A DNA stretch of 11,937 nt, taken from assembly GCA_905373425.1 (NCBI GenBank), contig CAJPST010000054.1:1-11937 (forward strand), written 5' to 3'. Below the pieces are notes generated by a model. The model saw only the letters and a program-made list of their open reading frames with translations. It was not told the origin of the DNA and made no database searches. Source of the stretch: an uncultured Mesocricetibacter sp. (lineage in GTDB: Bacteria; Pseudomonadota; Gammaproteobacteria; Enterobacterales; Pasteurellaceae). The stretch's first letter is position 1. Each line of letters opens with the position of its first letter. Made by a program: the position numbers and the translations under genes. Shown in pieces: positions 5,876 to 11,937 of this stretch.

Positions 5876-7393
5876 CTATACGGGCGAACCGCCAAAAGCC
5901 ATTTGCATAATATTATTCGTATTGATTTTATCGCCGATTAACACTTGTCCCATTTCTCCGTCATGCATAACCAAAACCCGATCGGACATTTTTTCAATCT
6001 CTTCCAGATCCGACGAAATAAACAAAACCGCAACATTTTGCTTCGCGATACCTTTAACCAATTGATAAATATCCGCTCGAGCGCCGACATCCACCCCACG
6101 AGTCGGCTCATCAACTATTAATAAAGCCGGATCGGCTTCTAAGCATTTTGCAATCAATATCTTCTGTTGATTACCGCCCGATAAGGTTCTGGCGGTCTGT
6201 TGTTCATCACTAAATTTAATACCGACAGCTCGACGATAGCGCTCTAAAATGGCACTTTCTTTAGCAGTATTCAGCCAGAACCCCATATTGTTATAGGTCA
6301 AACCGCAGGTATTCCAAGTAAGCGGCGCATCTAAATACAACCCGGAAGCCTGACGATCCTCCGGTAGATATACGATACCAGCCTCCAACCGTTGTTTGAT
6401 GCTTAGGTCGCCAATATCCCGATTATCAAATAAAATCTGACCGCACTTTTTAGCCCGCAAGCCATATAAAGTTTCGGCAAGCTCAGTACGTCCCGCACCG
6501 ACTACTCCAGCCAACCCTAAAATTTCTCCCGGGTAGATATCGAATGAAATGTTTTTAAATCCCTCACCGGTTAAATTCTTTACCTGTAAAATCGGAGAAT
6601 CCGTTGATTTAATGCGATTATGTCCGGGCAATTCCAACCATAATTTTTGCGTGTCGGATAACTGGGTGCCTTTAGCTTTCGGTGTAATGGCAGCGATTAT
6701 CTCATCACGATTTAATGCTTGCGTATCGCCGCTTAACGCAATGTAACCGTCGCGCATTACACTAATTCGATGCGAGATCTGCCAAACTTCCGGTAATTTA
6801 TGAGAAATAAATACAATACCCACGCCTTTACTTAATAATGAATTGACTTTCTTGAAGAAATTATCTGTTTCTGCCGGAGTTAGAGAGGCTGTAGGTTCAT
6901 CTAAAATCAGAATTGAGGCATTACGCATTAATCCACGCATAATTTCTACCAGTTGTTGATCAGCTACCTCAAGGGAGCCTGCCAACATATCTAGTTTCAA
7001 GTGAGAATGAAGTTCCTGCAAAAGTGCGGTCAATTTTTCTTCCGTTTTATCCGTTTTGCCTAAGCCGAATAAAATATTCTCTTTGACACTTAAGTTAGGA
7101 AACAACAAAGGTTCTTGCGGAACCAGATAAATTCCTAATTGATGCGCCTTAGTTGGGGATAAACCACCTTGCTTTTTACCATGAATGATCAATTCGCCAC
7201 TGTCTTGAGGTTGAATACCCGCAATAATTTTCATCAAGGTCGATTTGCCTGCACCGTTACCGCCCAACAAGGCGTGTACTTCACCGGCATATAAGGAAAA
7301 ATCAATATCCTTAAGCACTTCAACGCCGGAGAATGATTTACTAATATTATGTGCAGCTAACAGGCATTTTTTCTCGAATGTTTCGGGTTGCAT
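5876..7393 (-). CDS. lsrA: LsrA, AI-2 ABC importer ATPase (two nucleotide-binding domains)
   Basis: A 505-residue double ABC ATPase of the RbsA/XylG class, first gene of the operon, supplying energy to LsrC and LsrD. The N-terminal domain has a canonical Walker A (GGNGAGKST, 44-52), Q-loop Q93, Walker B ILILDEP (161-167) and switch histidine H198. Its signature is degenerate (LEVADQQ, 141-147), as in E. coli LsrA. The C-terminal domain shows the usual reversal, with a degenerate P-loop (GVVGAGRTEL, 296-305) but an intact LSGGNQQ signature (404-410) and LLIVDEP (424-430). The ATG at 7393 was chosen because GAGGTG lies six bases upstream. The frame stays open to 7420, but that adds nine residues without similarity. 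Two uptake signals (6440-6448 and 7022-7030) fall in poorly conserved stretches. Confidence 0.96.
   Translation of the reverse strand: MQPETFEKKCLLAAHNISKSFSGVEVLKDIDFSLYAGEVHALLGGNGAGKSTLMKIIAGIQPQDSGELIIHGKKQGGLSPTKAHQLGIYLVPQEPLLFPNLSVKENILFGLGKTDKTEEKLTALLQELHSHLKLDMLAGSLEVADQQLVEIMRGLMRNASILILDEPTASLTPAETDNFFKKVNSLLSKGVGIVFISHKLPEVWQISHRISVMRDGYIALSGDTQALNRDEIIAAITPKAKGTQLSDTQKLWLELPGHNRIKSTDSPILQVKNLTGEGFKNISFDIYPGEILGLAGVVGAGRTELAETLYGLRAKKCGQILFDNRDIGDLSIKQRLEAGIVYLPEDRQASGLYLDAPLTWNTCGLTYNNMGFWLNTAKESAILERYRRAVGIKFSDEQQTARTLSGGNQQKILIAKCLEADPALLIVDEPTRGVDVGARADIYQLVKGIAKQNVAVLFISSDLEEIEKMSDRVLVMHDGEMGQVLIGDKINTNNIMQMAFGGSPV
6440..6448 (-). repeat. DNA uptake signal in lsrA
   Basis: ACCGCACTT, the uptake core read on the minus strand, encoding part of AKKCGQ in the second ATPase domain of LsrA. 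Confidence 0.8.
7022..7030 (+). repeat. DNA uptake signal in lsrA
   Basis: AAGTGCGGT followed by CAATTTTT and a second T-rich patch, the complete extended form. It encodes part of KLTALL in a variable insertion of the first ATPase domain of LsrA. Confidence 0.85.
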
Positions 7394-7410
7394 CTTGCAC
7401 CTCACCCTAG

Positions 7411-7441
7411 AAATGAACAAATGTATTTTAATGATTCATTT
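7411..7441. promoter_or_regulatory. Candidate LsrR operator, lsrA side (inverted repeat)
   Basis: AAATGAA at 7411-7417 and TTCATTT at 7435-7441 are exact complements with 17 bases between. This lies just upstream of the lsrA ribosome site, at or downstream of the likely transcription start. TGAACAA within the left arm region recurs at 7560-7566 on the lsrR side. No known LsrR consensus was used, so the assignment is inference from symmetry and place. Confidence 0.35.
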
Positions 7442-7449
7442 TTTCATAT

Positions 7450-7455
7450 CCTATA
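7450..7455 (-). promoter_or_regulatory. Candidate -10 element of the lsrA promoter
   Basis: TATAGG on the minus strand is a weak -10 hexamer. A start about 7 bases downstream (near 7443-7441) would put the centre of the CRP site at about -40 to -41.5, the distance used by class II CRP-dependent promoters, which often lack a good -35. Nothing better is apparent in the region. Confidence 0.35.
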
Positions 7456-7474
7456 GCTTAAATATAAAAATTTC

Positions 7475-7490
7475 TGTGAAGTTGATCACA
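7475..7490. promoter_or_regulatory. CRP (cAMP receptor protein) binding site
   Basis: TGTGAAGTTGATCACA has both perfect half-sites, TGTGA-N6-TCACA. It lies between divergent lsrA and lsrR, as does the CRP control of the enteric lsr system. It can serve both directions and predicts stimulation when preferred sugars run out. Its spacing fits class II activation of lsrA; on the lsrR side the centre lies near -49. Confidence 0.85.
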
Positions 7491-7516
7491 AAATCAAATA
7501 TAAGTTTAAATTTTTT

Positions 7517-7525
7517 TGTTAAAAT
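7517..7525 (+). promoter_or_regulatory. Candidate extended -10 promoter for lsrRK
   Basis: TGTTAAAAT contains TG-N plus TAAAAT, one mismatch from the -10 consensus. Transcription would start near 7532, leaving a leader of about 90 bases before lsrR. An AT-rich stretch ending at 7550 offers other possible -10 matches, so the choice is tentative. Confidence 0.4.
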
Positions 7526-7587
7526 GCGATCAACCTCACAATTTTATAAAAAATAAAACTGAACAATTGATAAATTAAAAAAACAGA

Positions 7588-7602
7588 TGAATAATACATT
7601 CA
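7588..7602. promoter_or_regulatory. Candidate LsrR operator, lsrR side (inverted repeat)
   Basis: TGAAT-N5-ATTCA is an exact inverted repeat within the lsrR leader, resembling the ATGAA/TTCAT arms on the lsrA side. It would suit autoregulation of lsrR. This is inference from symmetry only. Confidence 0.3.
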
Positions 7603-7624
7603 ATGCGCCAAGGAATATACAACG

Positions 7625-8590
7625 ATGAACGATGTTAAATTTGAATATAACGAGAACTTACATACTATCAGTGAAGAAGAGCTGTTGGCGCGTATCGCTT
7701 GGTTTTATTATCACGATAACCTGACACAGAGCGAAATCGGCGATAAATTAAAGCTACCTAGATTGAAAATATCACGTTTATTAGAAAAAGGCCGCCGCCA
7801 AGGAATTATTAAGGTTCAGATTAATTCACGGTTTACAGGGTGTTTGGAACTGGAAGAAGCCTTACAACAACGTTTTAATTTAAAACATATTCGCATCTTA
7901 CCCGCACTTGAGCGCCATGAAACTAACGAGCGATTAGGAATCGGTGCGGCACAAATGTTAATGTCGTTGTTAAAACCCAACCAAATTTTAGCAATTGGGT
8001 TCGGCGAAACCATTATGCAGACCATCAAATACTGTAATGAATTTATTACGCATAACGATATTAAATTAATTACGTTATCCGGTGGTGTCGGGCCATATAT
8101 GAAAGGGATTGGCCAATTGGACGGTTCTTGTTCCGTCAGCATTATTCCTGCGCCGCTAAGGGCTTCTTCCGCTGAGGCGGCGACATTATTTAAACGTGAA
8201 GTGTGCGTCAGAGATATCATGTTAGCGGCTTGCAGTGCCAATGTGGCAATTGTCGGTATCGGAGCCACTCGCCAAAGAGGACAAGCCACATTACTTCGCA
8301 CCGGCTATATTACAGAAGAAAAACAGCAAATTATTCGAAATCAGGGAGCTGTCGGCGATATTTTGGGATACTTCATGCAAAAAGACGGTTCGCTTCAGCC
8401 CGATATGCCATTACATGAAGAGTTGATCAGTGTGACATTGGATAATCTCAAGAAAATCCCTAATGTAATCGGAATTGCCGGCGGGGAAGATAAGGTTGAA
8501 GCAATTCTAAGCGCTTTATACGGTAAACATATCAATTCGTTAGTTACGGAAGAAAAAACAGCTCGTATGATGTTGGCCCAACTGGTTTAA
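7625..8590 (+). CDS. lsrR: LsrR, AI-2-responsive transcriptional repressor
   Basis: A 321-residue SorC-family repressor (E. coli LsrR has 317). It blocks both divergent lsr promoters until phospho-AI-2 binds it. Residues 20-55 form a winged helix-turn-helix close to the family pattern (ARIAWFYYHDNLTQSEIGDK, then SRLLEKG). From about residue 70 the sugar-phosphate-like effector domain begins, with QINSRF, LGIGAAQMLMSLL, IGFGE, TLSGGVG, IIPAPLRASSAE, VAIVGIGA and AVGDILGYF. These are the stretches that form the ligand pocket and dimer interface in LsrR structures. The start at 7625 has AAGGAA about ten bases upstream, a weak, widely spaced ribosome site. It is intact, so repression should work, but release depends on LsrK. 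Confidence 0.96.
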   Translation: MNDVKFEYNENLHTISEEELLARIAWFYYHDNLTQSEIGDKLKLPRLKISRLLEKGRRQGIIKVQINSRFTGCLELEEALQQRFNLKHIRILPALERHETNERLGIGAAQMLMSLLKPNQILAIGFGETIMQTIKYCNEFITHNDIKLITLSGGVGPYMKGIGQLDGSCSVSIIPAPLRASSAEAATLFKREVCVRDIMLAACSANVAIVGIGATRQRGQATLLRTGYITEEKQQIIRNQGAVGDILGYFMQKDGSLQPDMPLHEELISVTLDNLKKIPNVIGIAGGEDKVEAILSALYGKHINSLVTEEKTARMMLAQLV

Positions 8591-8599
8591 TAACCGGTT
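8580..8599 (+). other. Small hairpin over the lsrR stop codon
   Basis: AACTGGTT (8580-8587) and AACCGGTT (8592-8599) pair around TAAT with one G-U pair, covering the lsrR stop. No T-run follows, so it is not a terminator; lsrK is probably cotranscribed. Confidence 0.35.
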
Positions 8600-8610
8600 A
8601 TAGTATAAGA

Positions 8611-8639
8611 GCTCCGTTTTCTTCCTTAGCAAAAGGAGC
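8611..8639 (+). promoter_or_regulatory. Hairpin hiding the lsrK ribosome binding site
   Basis: GCTCC (8611-8615) pairs with GGAGC (8635-8639), and TTTT (8617-8620) pairs with AAAA (8631-8634), leaving one bulged G and a 10-base loop. The lsrK ribosome site AGGAG (8634-8638) is inside the 3' arm, six bases before the ATG at 8645. This could hold down LsrK translation or tie it to other factors; the effect is inferred from base pairing. Confidence 0.45.
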
Positions 8640-8644
8640 AAACG

Positions 8645-10216
8645 ATGAGTAATCAGATCTATTTAATGGCATTGGATGCGGGAACCGGTAGTGTTCGCGC
8701 AGTAATTTTTGATTTGGAAGGCAACCAAATCGCTGCGGCTCAACGAGAATGGACACACTTATCCGATCCCGATATTCCGGGATCAATGGAATTTAATTTA
8801 CCTCATAACTGGCAACTGGCTTGCGATTGTATCCATCAATCTTTGCAAAAAGCACAAATTACCGCCGATCAAATTGCTGCGATTTCCACTTGTTCAATGC
8901 GTGAAGGCATCGTGTTGTATGACGAAAATAAAACACCTATTTGGGCTTGCGGTAACGTCGATGCAAGAGCGGTTGAAGAAGTTAAAGAATTAAAAGAGCT
9001 GTATCACCACACCTTTGAAGAGAAACTTTATGCCGTTTCAGGGCAAACCCTGGCACTTAGCGCGGTTCCTCGCTTATTGTGGCTGGCTCATCACCGTTCC
9101 GATATTTACCGTCAGACTAAAGCAATTTCGATGATCAGTGACTGGTTAGCTTTTATGTTGAGTGGTGAGCTTGCCGTCGAACCATCCAATGCAGGAACCA
9201 CCGGAATGCTGGATTTAAAAACTCGACAATGGTCTCCCGAATTATTGGATATGGCAGGTTTAAATGCAGAAATTCTTACTCCGGTTAAAGAAACAGGCAG
9301 TATTTTAGGTTCCGTTCTACAGGAAGTGGCCGAATTGACCGGGCTAAAAGCGGGAACACCGGTAGTAGTCGGTGGTGGTGACGTTCAATTGGGTTGTATC
9401 GGTTTAGGTATTACCGAACCGTCACAAGCTGCTGTTATTGGCGGAACGTTCTGGCAACAAGTGGTCAATTTACCTGAACCTATCACAGATCCCGATATGA
9501 ATGTGCGTATCAATCCTCACGTTATTCCACCTTTAGTACAAGCGGAATCAATCAGTTTCTTCACCGGCTTGACCATGCGATGGTTTAGAGATGCCTTCTG
9601 TGAAGAAGAAAAACGTTTGGCGGAACGATTGGGAACGGATGCCTATGCACTATTAGAACAAATGGCAGAACGTATTCCGGTTGGTGCAAATGACGTTATT
9701 CCGATTTTCTCCGATGCAATGCATTTTAAATCCTGGTATCACGCCGCCCCTTCGTTTATCAATCTCTCCATTGATCCTGAAAAATGTAATAAAGCGGTCT
9801 TATTTCGCGCACTGGAAGAAAACGCGGCGATCGTATCTTCGTGTAATTTAGACCAGGTACAGCAATTTTGAGGTGTAAAACTGACTTCCATCGTATTTGC
9901 CGGCGGTGGTTCAAAAGGAAAACTATGGAGCCAAATTCTGGCTGATGTCACCGGCTTGATAGTGAATATTCCCGTGGTGAAAGAAGCGACCGCATTAGGT
10001 TGTGCAATTGCTGCCGGTGTAGGTGTTGGGATTTATCCGTCCCTAACTGAGGCAGGCAAAAAGTTGGTTAAATTTGAACGCCAGCATCAACCTAATCCGG
10101 ATAATTACAAGTTATACCAAGCACATAAAACGCAATGGGCTGATGTGTATGCTAAACAGTTACAGCTTGTCGACAAAGGCCTGACCACTTCATTATGGAA
10201 AGCGCCCGGCTTATAA
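8645..10216 (+). pseudogene. lsrK: LsrK, AI-2 kinase, interrupted by an in-frame TGA
   Basis: LsrK phosphorylates imported AI-2 with ATP, trapping it and making the inducer of LsrR. It belongs to the FGGY carbohydrate kinases. The start gives MSNQIYLMALDAGTGSVRAV, matching E. coli LsrK (530 residues) after a shorter N-terminus, with AGGAG six bases upstream. The phosphate-binding loop DAGTGS is at 11-16, SMREGIV at 84-90, and the likely catalytic base D246 in GGGDVQLG. Codon 409 (9869-9871) is TGA, after LDQVQQF. The same frame then continues with strong similarity (IVFAGGGSKGKLWSQIL, then VVKEATALGCAIAAGVG, ending TTSLWKAPGL) to TAA at 10214-10216. Full length would be 523 residues. The change is a substitution, as the frame is kept; TCA (Ser) to TGA is the simplest route. 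The 408-residue product lacks the GGGSKG adenosine-binding loop and should be inactive. A sequencing error would restore a normal gene. Confidence 0.9.
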
Positions 10217-10227
10217 TTATTCACCAT

Positions 10228-10250
10228 AAGGCGGAGTTTCCGCCTTTTTT
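10228..10250 (+). terminator. Intrinsic terminator of lsrRK
   Basis: AAGGCGGA (10228-10235) and TCCGCCTT (10239-10246) form a perfect 8-bp stem with a 3-base GTT loop, and the T-run extends to 10250. It starts 11 bases after the lsrK stop. On the minus strand it lies just beyond the histidine kinase stop, but no T-run follows the stem in that direction, so it mainly serves lsrRK. Confidence 0.88.
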
Positions 10251-10256
10251 ATTTAT

Positions 10257-11937
10257 CTATAATTGCCGTAATGCATGTTCCAGTTCTGCCAATTTAAACG
10301 GTTTGTTTAATACAGGAAATTTACCTAATTTTTCCGCATTTTCTGCGAAATTCCCTGTCATTAATAAAATTTTGGTGTGTGGGAAGTGGGTTTTCACATA
10401 TTTCGCCACATCTATTCCATCCATTTTCCCGGTCAGGACAATATCGGACAGCAAATAATCTACGGTATGCCCGGACTGCAAATAATCTGTCGCTCGCTCA
10501 CCGCTTTCCACTGCCGTCACGGTATAACCCATGTCTTTAAGCTGCTCGCTTAATGTTTCACGTAAATCGGCCTTATCTTCCACTAGCAATAAAGTGAACG
10601 CCGTATTGATCGGATTTTCCGTCGTATAAAGTGCGGTCGATTTTTGCGGCATTTTTATAGCAAGTGGCAATTGTAAATGAATGGTGGTACCAACTTGCGG
10701 TTGAGACTCTACGACAACGCGCCCTTTTGATTGGCGAATAAAACCATACACCATTGATAATCCCAGCCCGCTCCCCTTCCCTTTTTGTTTGGTGGTGAAA
10801 AACGGCTCGAAGATACGTTTTTGCGTTGCCTCGTCCATTCCGCAGCCATCGTCAATAATCGACAGTTGTAACATTTGTTCTTGTTGATAAGTGCGTTGTA
10901 CCAGTTTTTGACGGGTTCGAATCACAATATTGCCTTCACCTTGCAAGGCATCCTTGGCGTTTACCAATAAATTCACCAACGCCGTTTCGAGCTGATTTTT
11001 GTCAATATAAACATAAGGTAAATTCTCGCCTAAATCTAACCGCACTTTTATGCTGGGCGGTAGGCTATGTTTCATTAGATCGGTGAAATCTAATAATAAC
11101 TGATTGATATCCAAAGCTACCGGATGTAAAGGCTGTTTTCTGGCATATGCCAATAACCGTTGTGTTAAAGTCGCACTATTTTCCGCCGCTTTAAGCGCCC
11201 GTTGTAAACGTTTTGCTTGTTTTTCATTTAAAGTATCGGGCTCAATGAGATCCAAATTACCGATAATCACAGCTAAAAAGTTATTAAAGTCATGGGCAAT
11301 TCCACCGGTTAAGTGTCCGATGGAACGCATTTTTTGACTATGAGCTAAATCCGTTTCCAATTTCTTCCGCTGCGTACGATCAATTAAAAATGCTACTAAA
11401 CCTCCGTCATTTAACGAACTAATCCGCCATTCTAAAATTAGGTGGGCGTATTCGATTTCCAATGGCTCTTGTTCGGTGCGGATTTCGGTTAGTAAGCTTT
11501 CATTTAGAGGCTGATTAGTTCCATACACTTTCGCTTGGTTTTTATCTAAAAAAGCTACAAGATTGCCGATTTTCCATGTTAAATATTGATTATCCGTTTG
11601 TTGTAATAATTGAGCAAATCGGCTATTACAAGAAACTAGTGTATGCTCTCGATCAAAAATCGCCAACCCATCACGCATTGCCAGAAATGTTTGTTCCAAT
11701 AAAGCGCTTTTTTCTTTTAATAATGCATCAGCTTGGTCGAGTTTTAACACATTTTGCTGAAAAATATGAAAAGCTCGAGCAAGATCACCAATTTCATCTT
11801 GTCTTTGCTGTTGGGGAACATTGGCATTTTTATCGCCTTGCGATAATTTAGTTAACGCTTGAGTGATGGAATATAAACGCTTACCAAATAAACGATAAAT
11901 ATATGATCCCAAAATAAGAATTAATATAATGGTAAAT
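10257..11937 (-). CDS. Hybrid sensor histidine kinase, membrane-bound (5' end beyond window)
   Basis: The frame is open from the right window edge to TAG at 10257-10259, so the gene is partial: about 559 residues are visible and the sensor part is missing. It opens in the end of a membrane helix (FTIILILILGSYIYRLFGKR). Counting from the TTG codon at 11912, a HAMP linker follows (about 8-55), then a PAS domain (about 70-180). Next comes a HisKA domain with phosphoacceptor H207 in GIAHDFNN, the NtrB/DctB-like H-box type. The ATPase domain has its N-box at 314-322 with N318, DDGCG at 354-358, FEPFFTTK at 369-375 and GKGSGLGL at 378-385. A C-terminal receiver has acidic E445 and D446, phosphoacceptor D490, T519 and K537. 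There is no histidine phosphotransfer domain and no partner regulator in view, so signal and target are unknown. Two uptake signals lie inside, one in the linker before the receiver. Confidence 0.9.
   Translation of the reverse strand, partial: FTIILILILGSYIYRLFGKRLYSITQALTKLSQGDKNANVPQQQRQDEIGDLARAFHIFQQNVLKLDQADALLKEKSALLEQTFLAMRDGLAIFDREHTLVSCNSRFAQLLQQTDNQYLTWKIGNLVAFLDKNQAKVYGTNQPLNESLLTEIRTEQEPLEIEYAHLILEWRISSLNDGGLVAFLIDRTQRKKLETDLAHSQKMRSIGHLTGGIAHDFNNFLAVIIGNLDLIEPDTLNEKQAKRLQRALKAAENSATLTQRLLAYARKQPLHPVALDINQLLLDFTDLMKHSLPPSIKVRLDLGENLPYVYIDKNQLETALVNLLVNAKDALQGEGNIVIRTRQKLVQRTYQQEQMLQLSIIDDGCGMDEATQKRIFEPFFTTKQKGKGSGLGLSMVYGFIRQSKGRVVVESQPQVGTTIHLQLPLAIKMPQKSTALYTTENPINTAFTLLLVEDKADLRETLSEQLKDMGYTVTAVESGERATDYLQSGHTVDYLLSDIVLTGKMDGIDVAKYVKTHFPHTKILLMTGNFAENAEKLGKFPVLNKPFKLAELEHALRQL
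10629..10637 (+). repeat. DNA uptake signal in the kinase-receiver linker
   Basis: AAGTGCGGT with TCGATTTTTGCGGCATTTTT behind it, an excellent extended uptake signal. It encodes part of QKSTAL (about residues 423-428), the loose linker between the ATPase and receiver domains. Confidence 0.85.
11039..11047 (-). repeat. DNA uptake signal in the histidine kinase gene
   Basis: ACCGCACTT, the uptake core on the minus strand, encoding part of IKVRLDL at about residues 288-294, just after the histidine phosphotransfer/dimerization region. Confidence 0.8.

Noticed and set aside
7816..8301. 161-codon frame on the minus strand within lsrR
   Set aside because: It is antisense to a strongly conserved repressor gene, with no ribosome site or recognisable domain.
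9869..9871. TGA as selenocysteine or programmed readthrough in lsrK
   Set aside because: FGGY kinases have no selenocysteine form known to me, the aligned family position is an ordinary residue, and no clear hairpin was noticed just downstream. Readthrough cannot be excluded but has no support.
9956..10216. Separate 86-codon gene after the lsrK stop
   Set aside because: It is in the same frame as lsrK and matches its natural C-terminus. The apparent start is a TTG with no ribosome site, so it is the 3' part of the broken gene.
1..11937. CRISPR array, tRNA, rRNA or phage genes
   Set aside because: No regularly spaced repeats, no cloverleaf-like or rRNA-like stretch, and no phage structural genes were seen; coding space is filled by recognised genes.

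Overview
The window looks like a chromosomal segment from a member of the Pasteurellaceae. Eight exact copies of the 9-base Haemophilus-type DNA uptake signal core (AAGTGCGGT or its complement) occur in about 12 kb, where chance predicts about 0.1, and most carry the usual T-rich flank. The base composition is AT-leaning. The organism should therefore be a naturally transformable species of the Haemophilus/Aggregatibacter/Actinobacillus succinogenes type. The species cannot be fixed from the sequence alone.

Layout from left to right. (1) Positions 1-128 are the end of an insertion sequence that resembles the IS150 group of the IS3 family. It includes the first codons of a leftward transposase OrfA. 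(2) Positions 129-675 are the broken remains of a satP/yaaH-type acetate/succinate transporter gene. The insertion sequence removed its 5' end, and two single-base losses disrupt the reading frame. (3) Positions 676-875 are a noncoding convergent gap with a long hairpin, an inverted pair of uptake signals and a probable terminator for the lsr operon. (4) Positions 876-7393 (minus strand) hold a compact operon, transcribed lsrA-lsrC-lsrD-lsrB-lsrF-lsrG-lsrE. (5) Positions 7394-7624 are the divergent control region, with a perfect CRP core site. (6) lsrR (7625-8590) and lsrK (8645-10216) run rightward to a strong terminator. (7) From 10257 to the window edge lies the 3' part of a membrane hybrid sensor histidine kinase gene on the minus strand.

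Together the central genes form the complete Lsr system for autoinducer-2 (AI-2). LsrB captures AI-2 in the periplasm, and LsrC, LsrD and LsrA import it. LsrK phosphorylates it, phospho-AI-2 releases the repressor LsrR, and LsrG and LsrF break phospho-AI-2 down. LsrE is an epimerase-like protein of unsettled role. The gene order lsrACDBFGE with divergent lsrRK is the Salmonella arrangement.

The main surprise is that lsrK carries an in-frame TGA at codon 409 of 524. It removes the C-terminal ATP-binding part of the kinase while every other lsr gene is open and has intact motifs. If real, this strain should import or sense AI-2 poorly, because the inducer cannot be made and LsrR should stay bound. 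Because the window also holds two single-G losses in satP, sequencing error has to be weighed against genuine decay.
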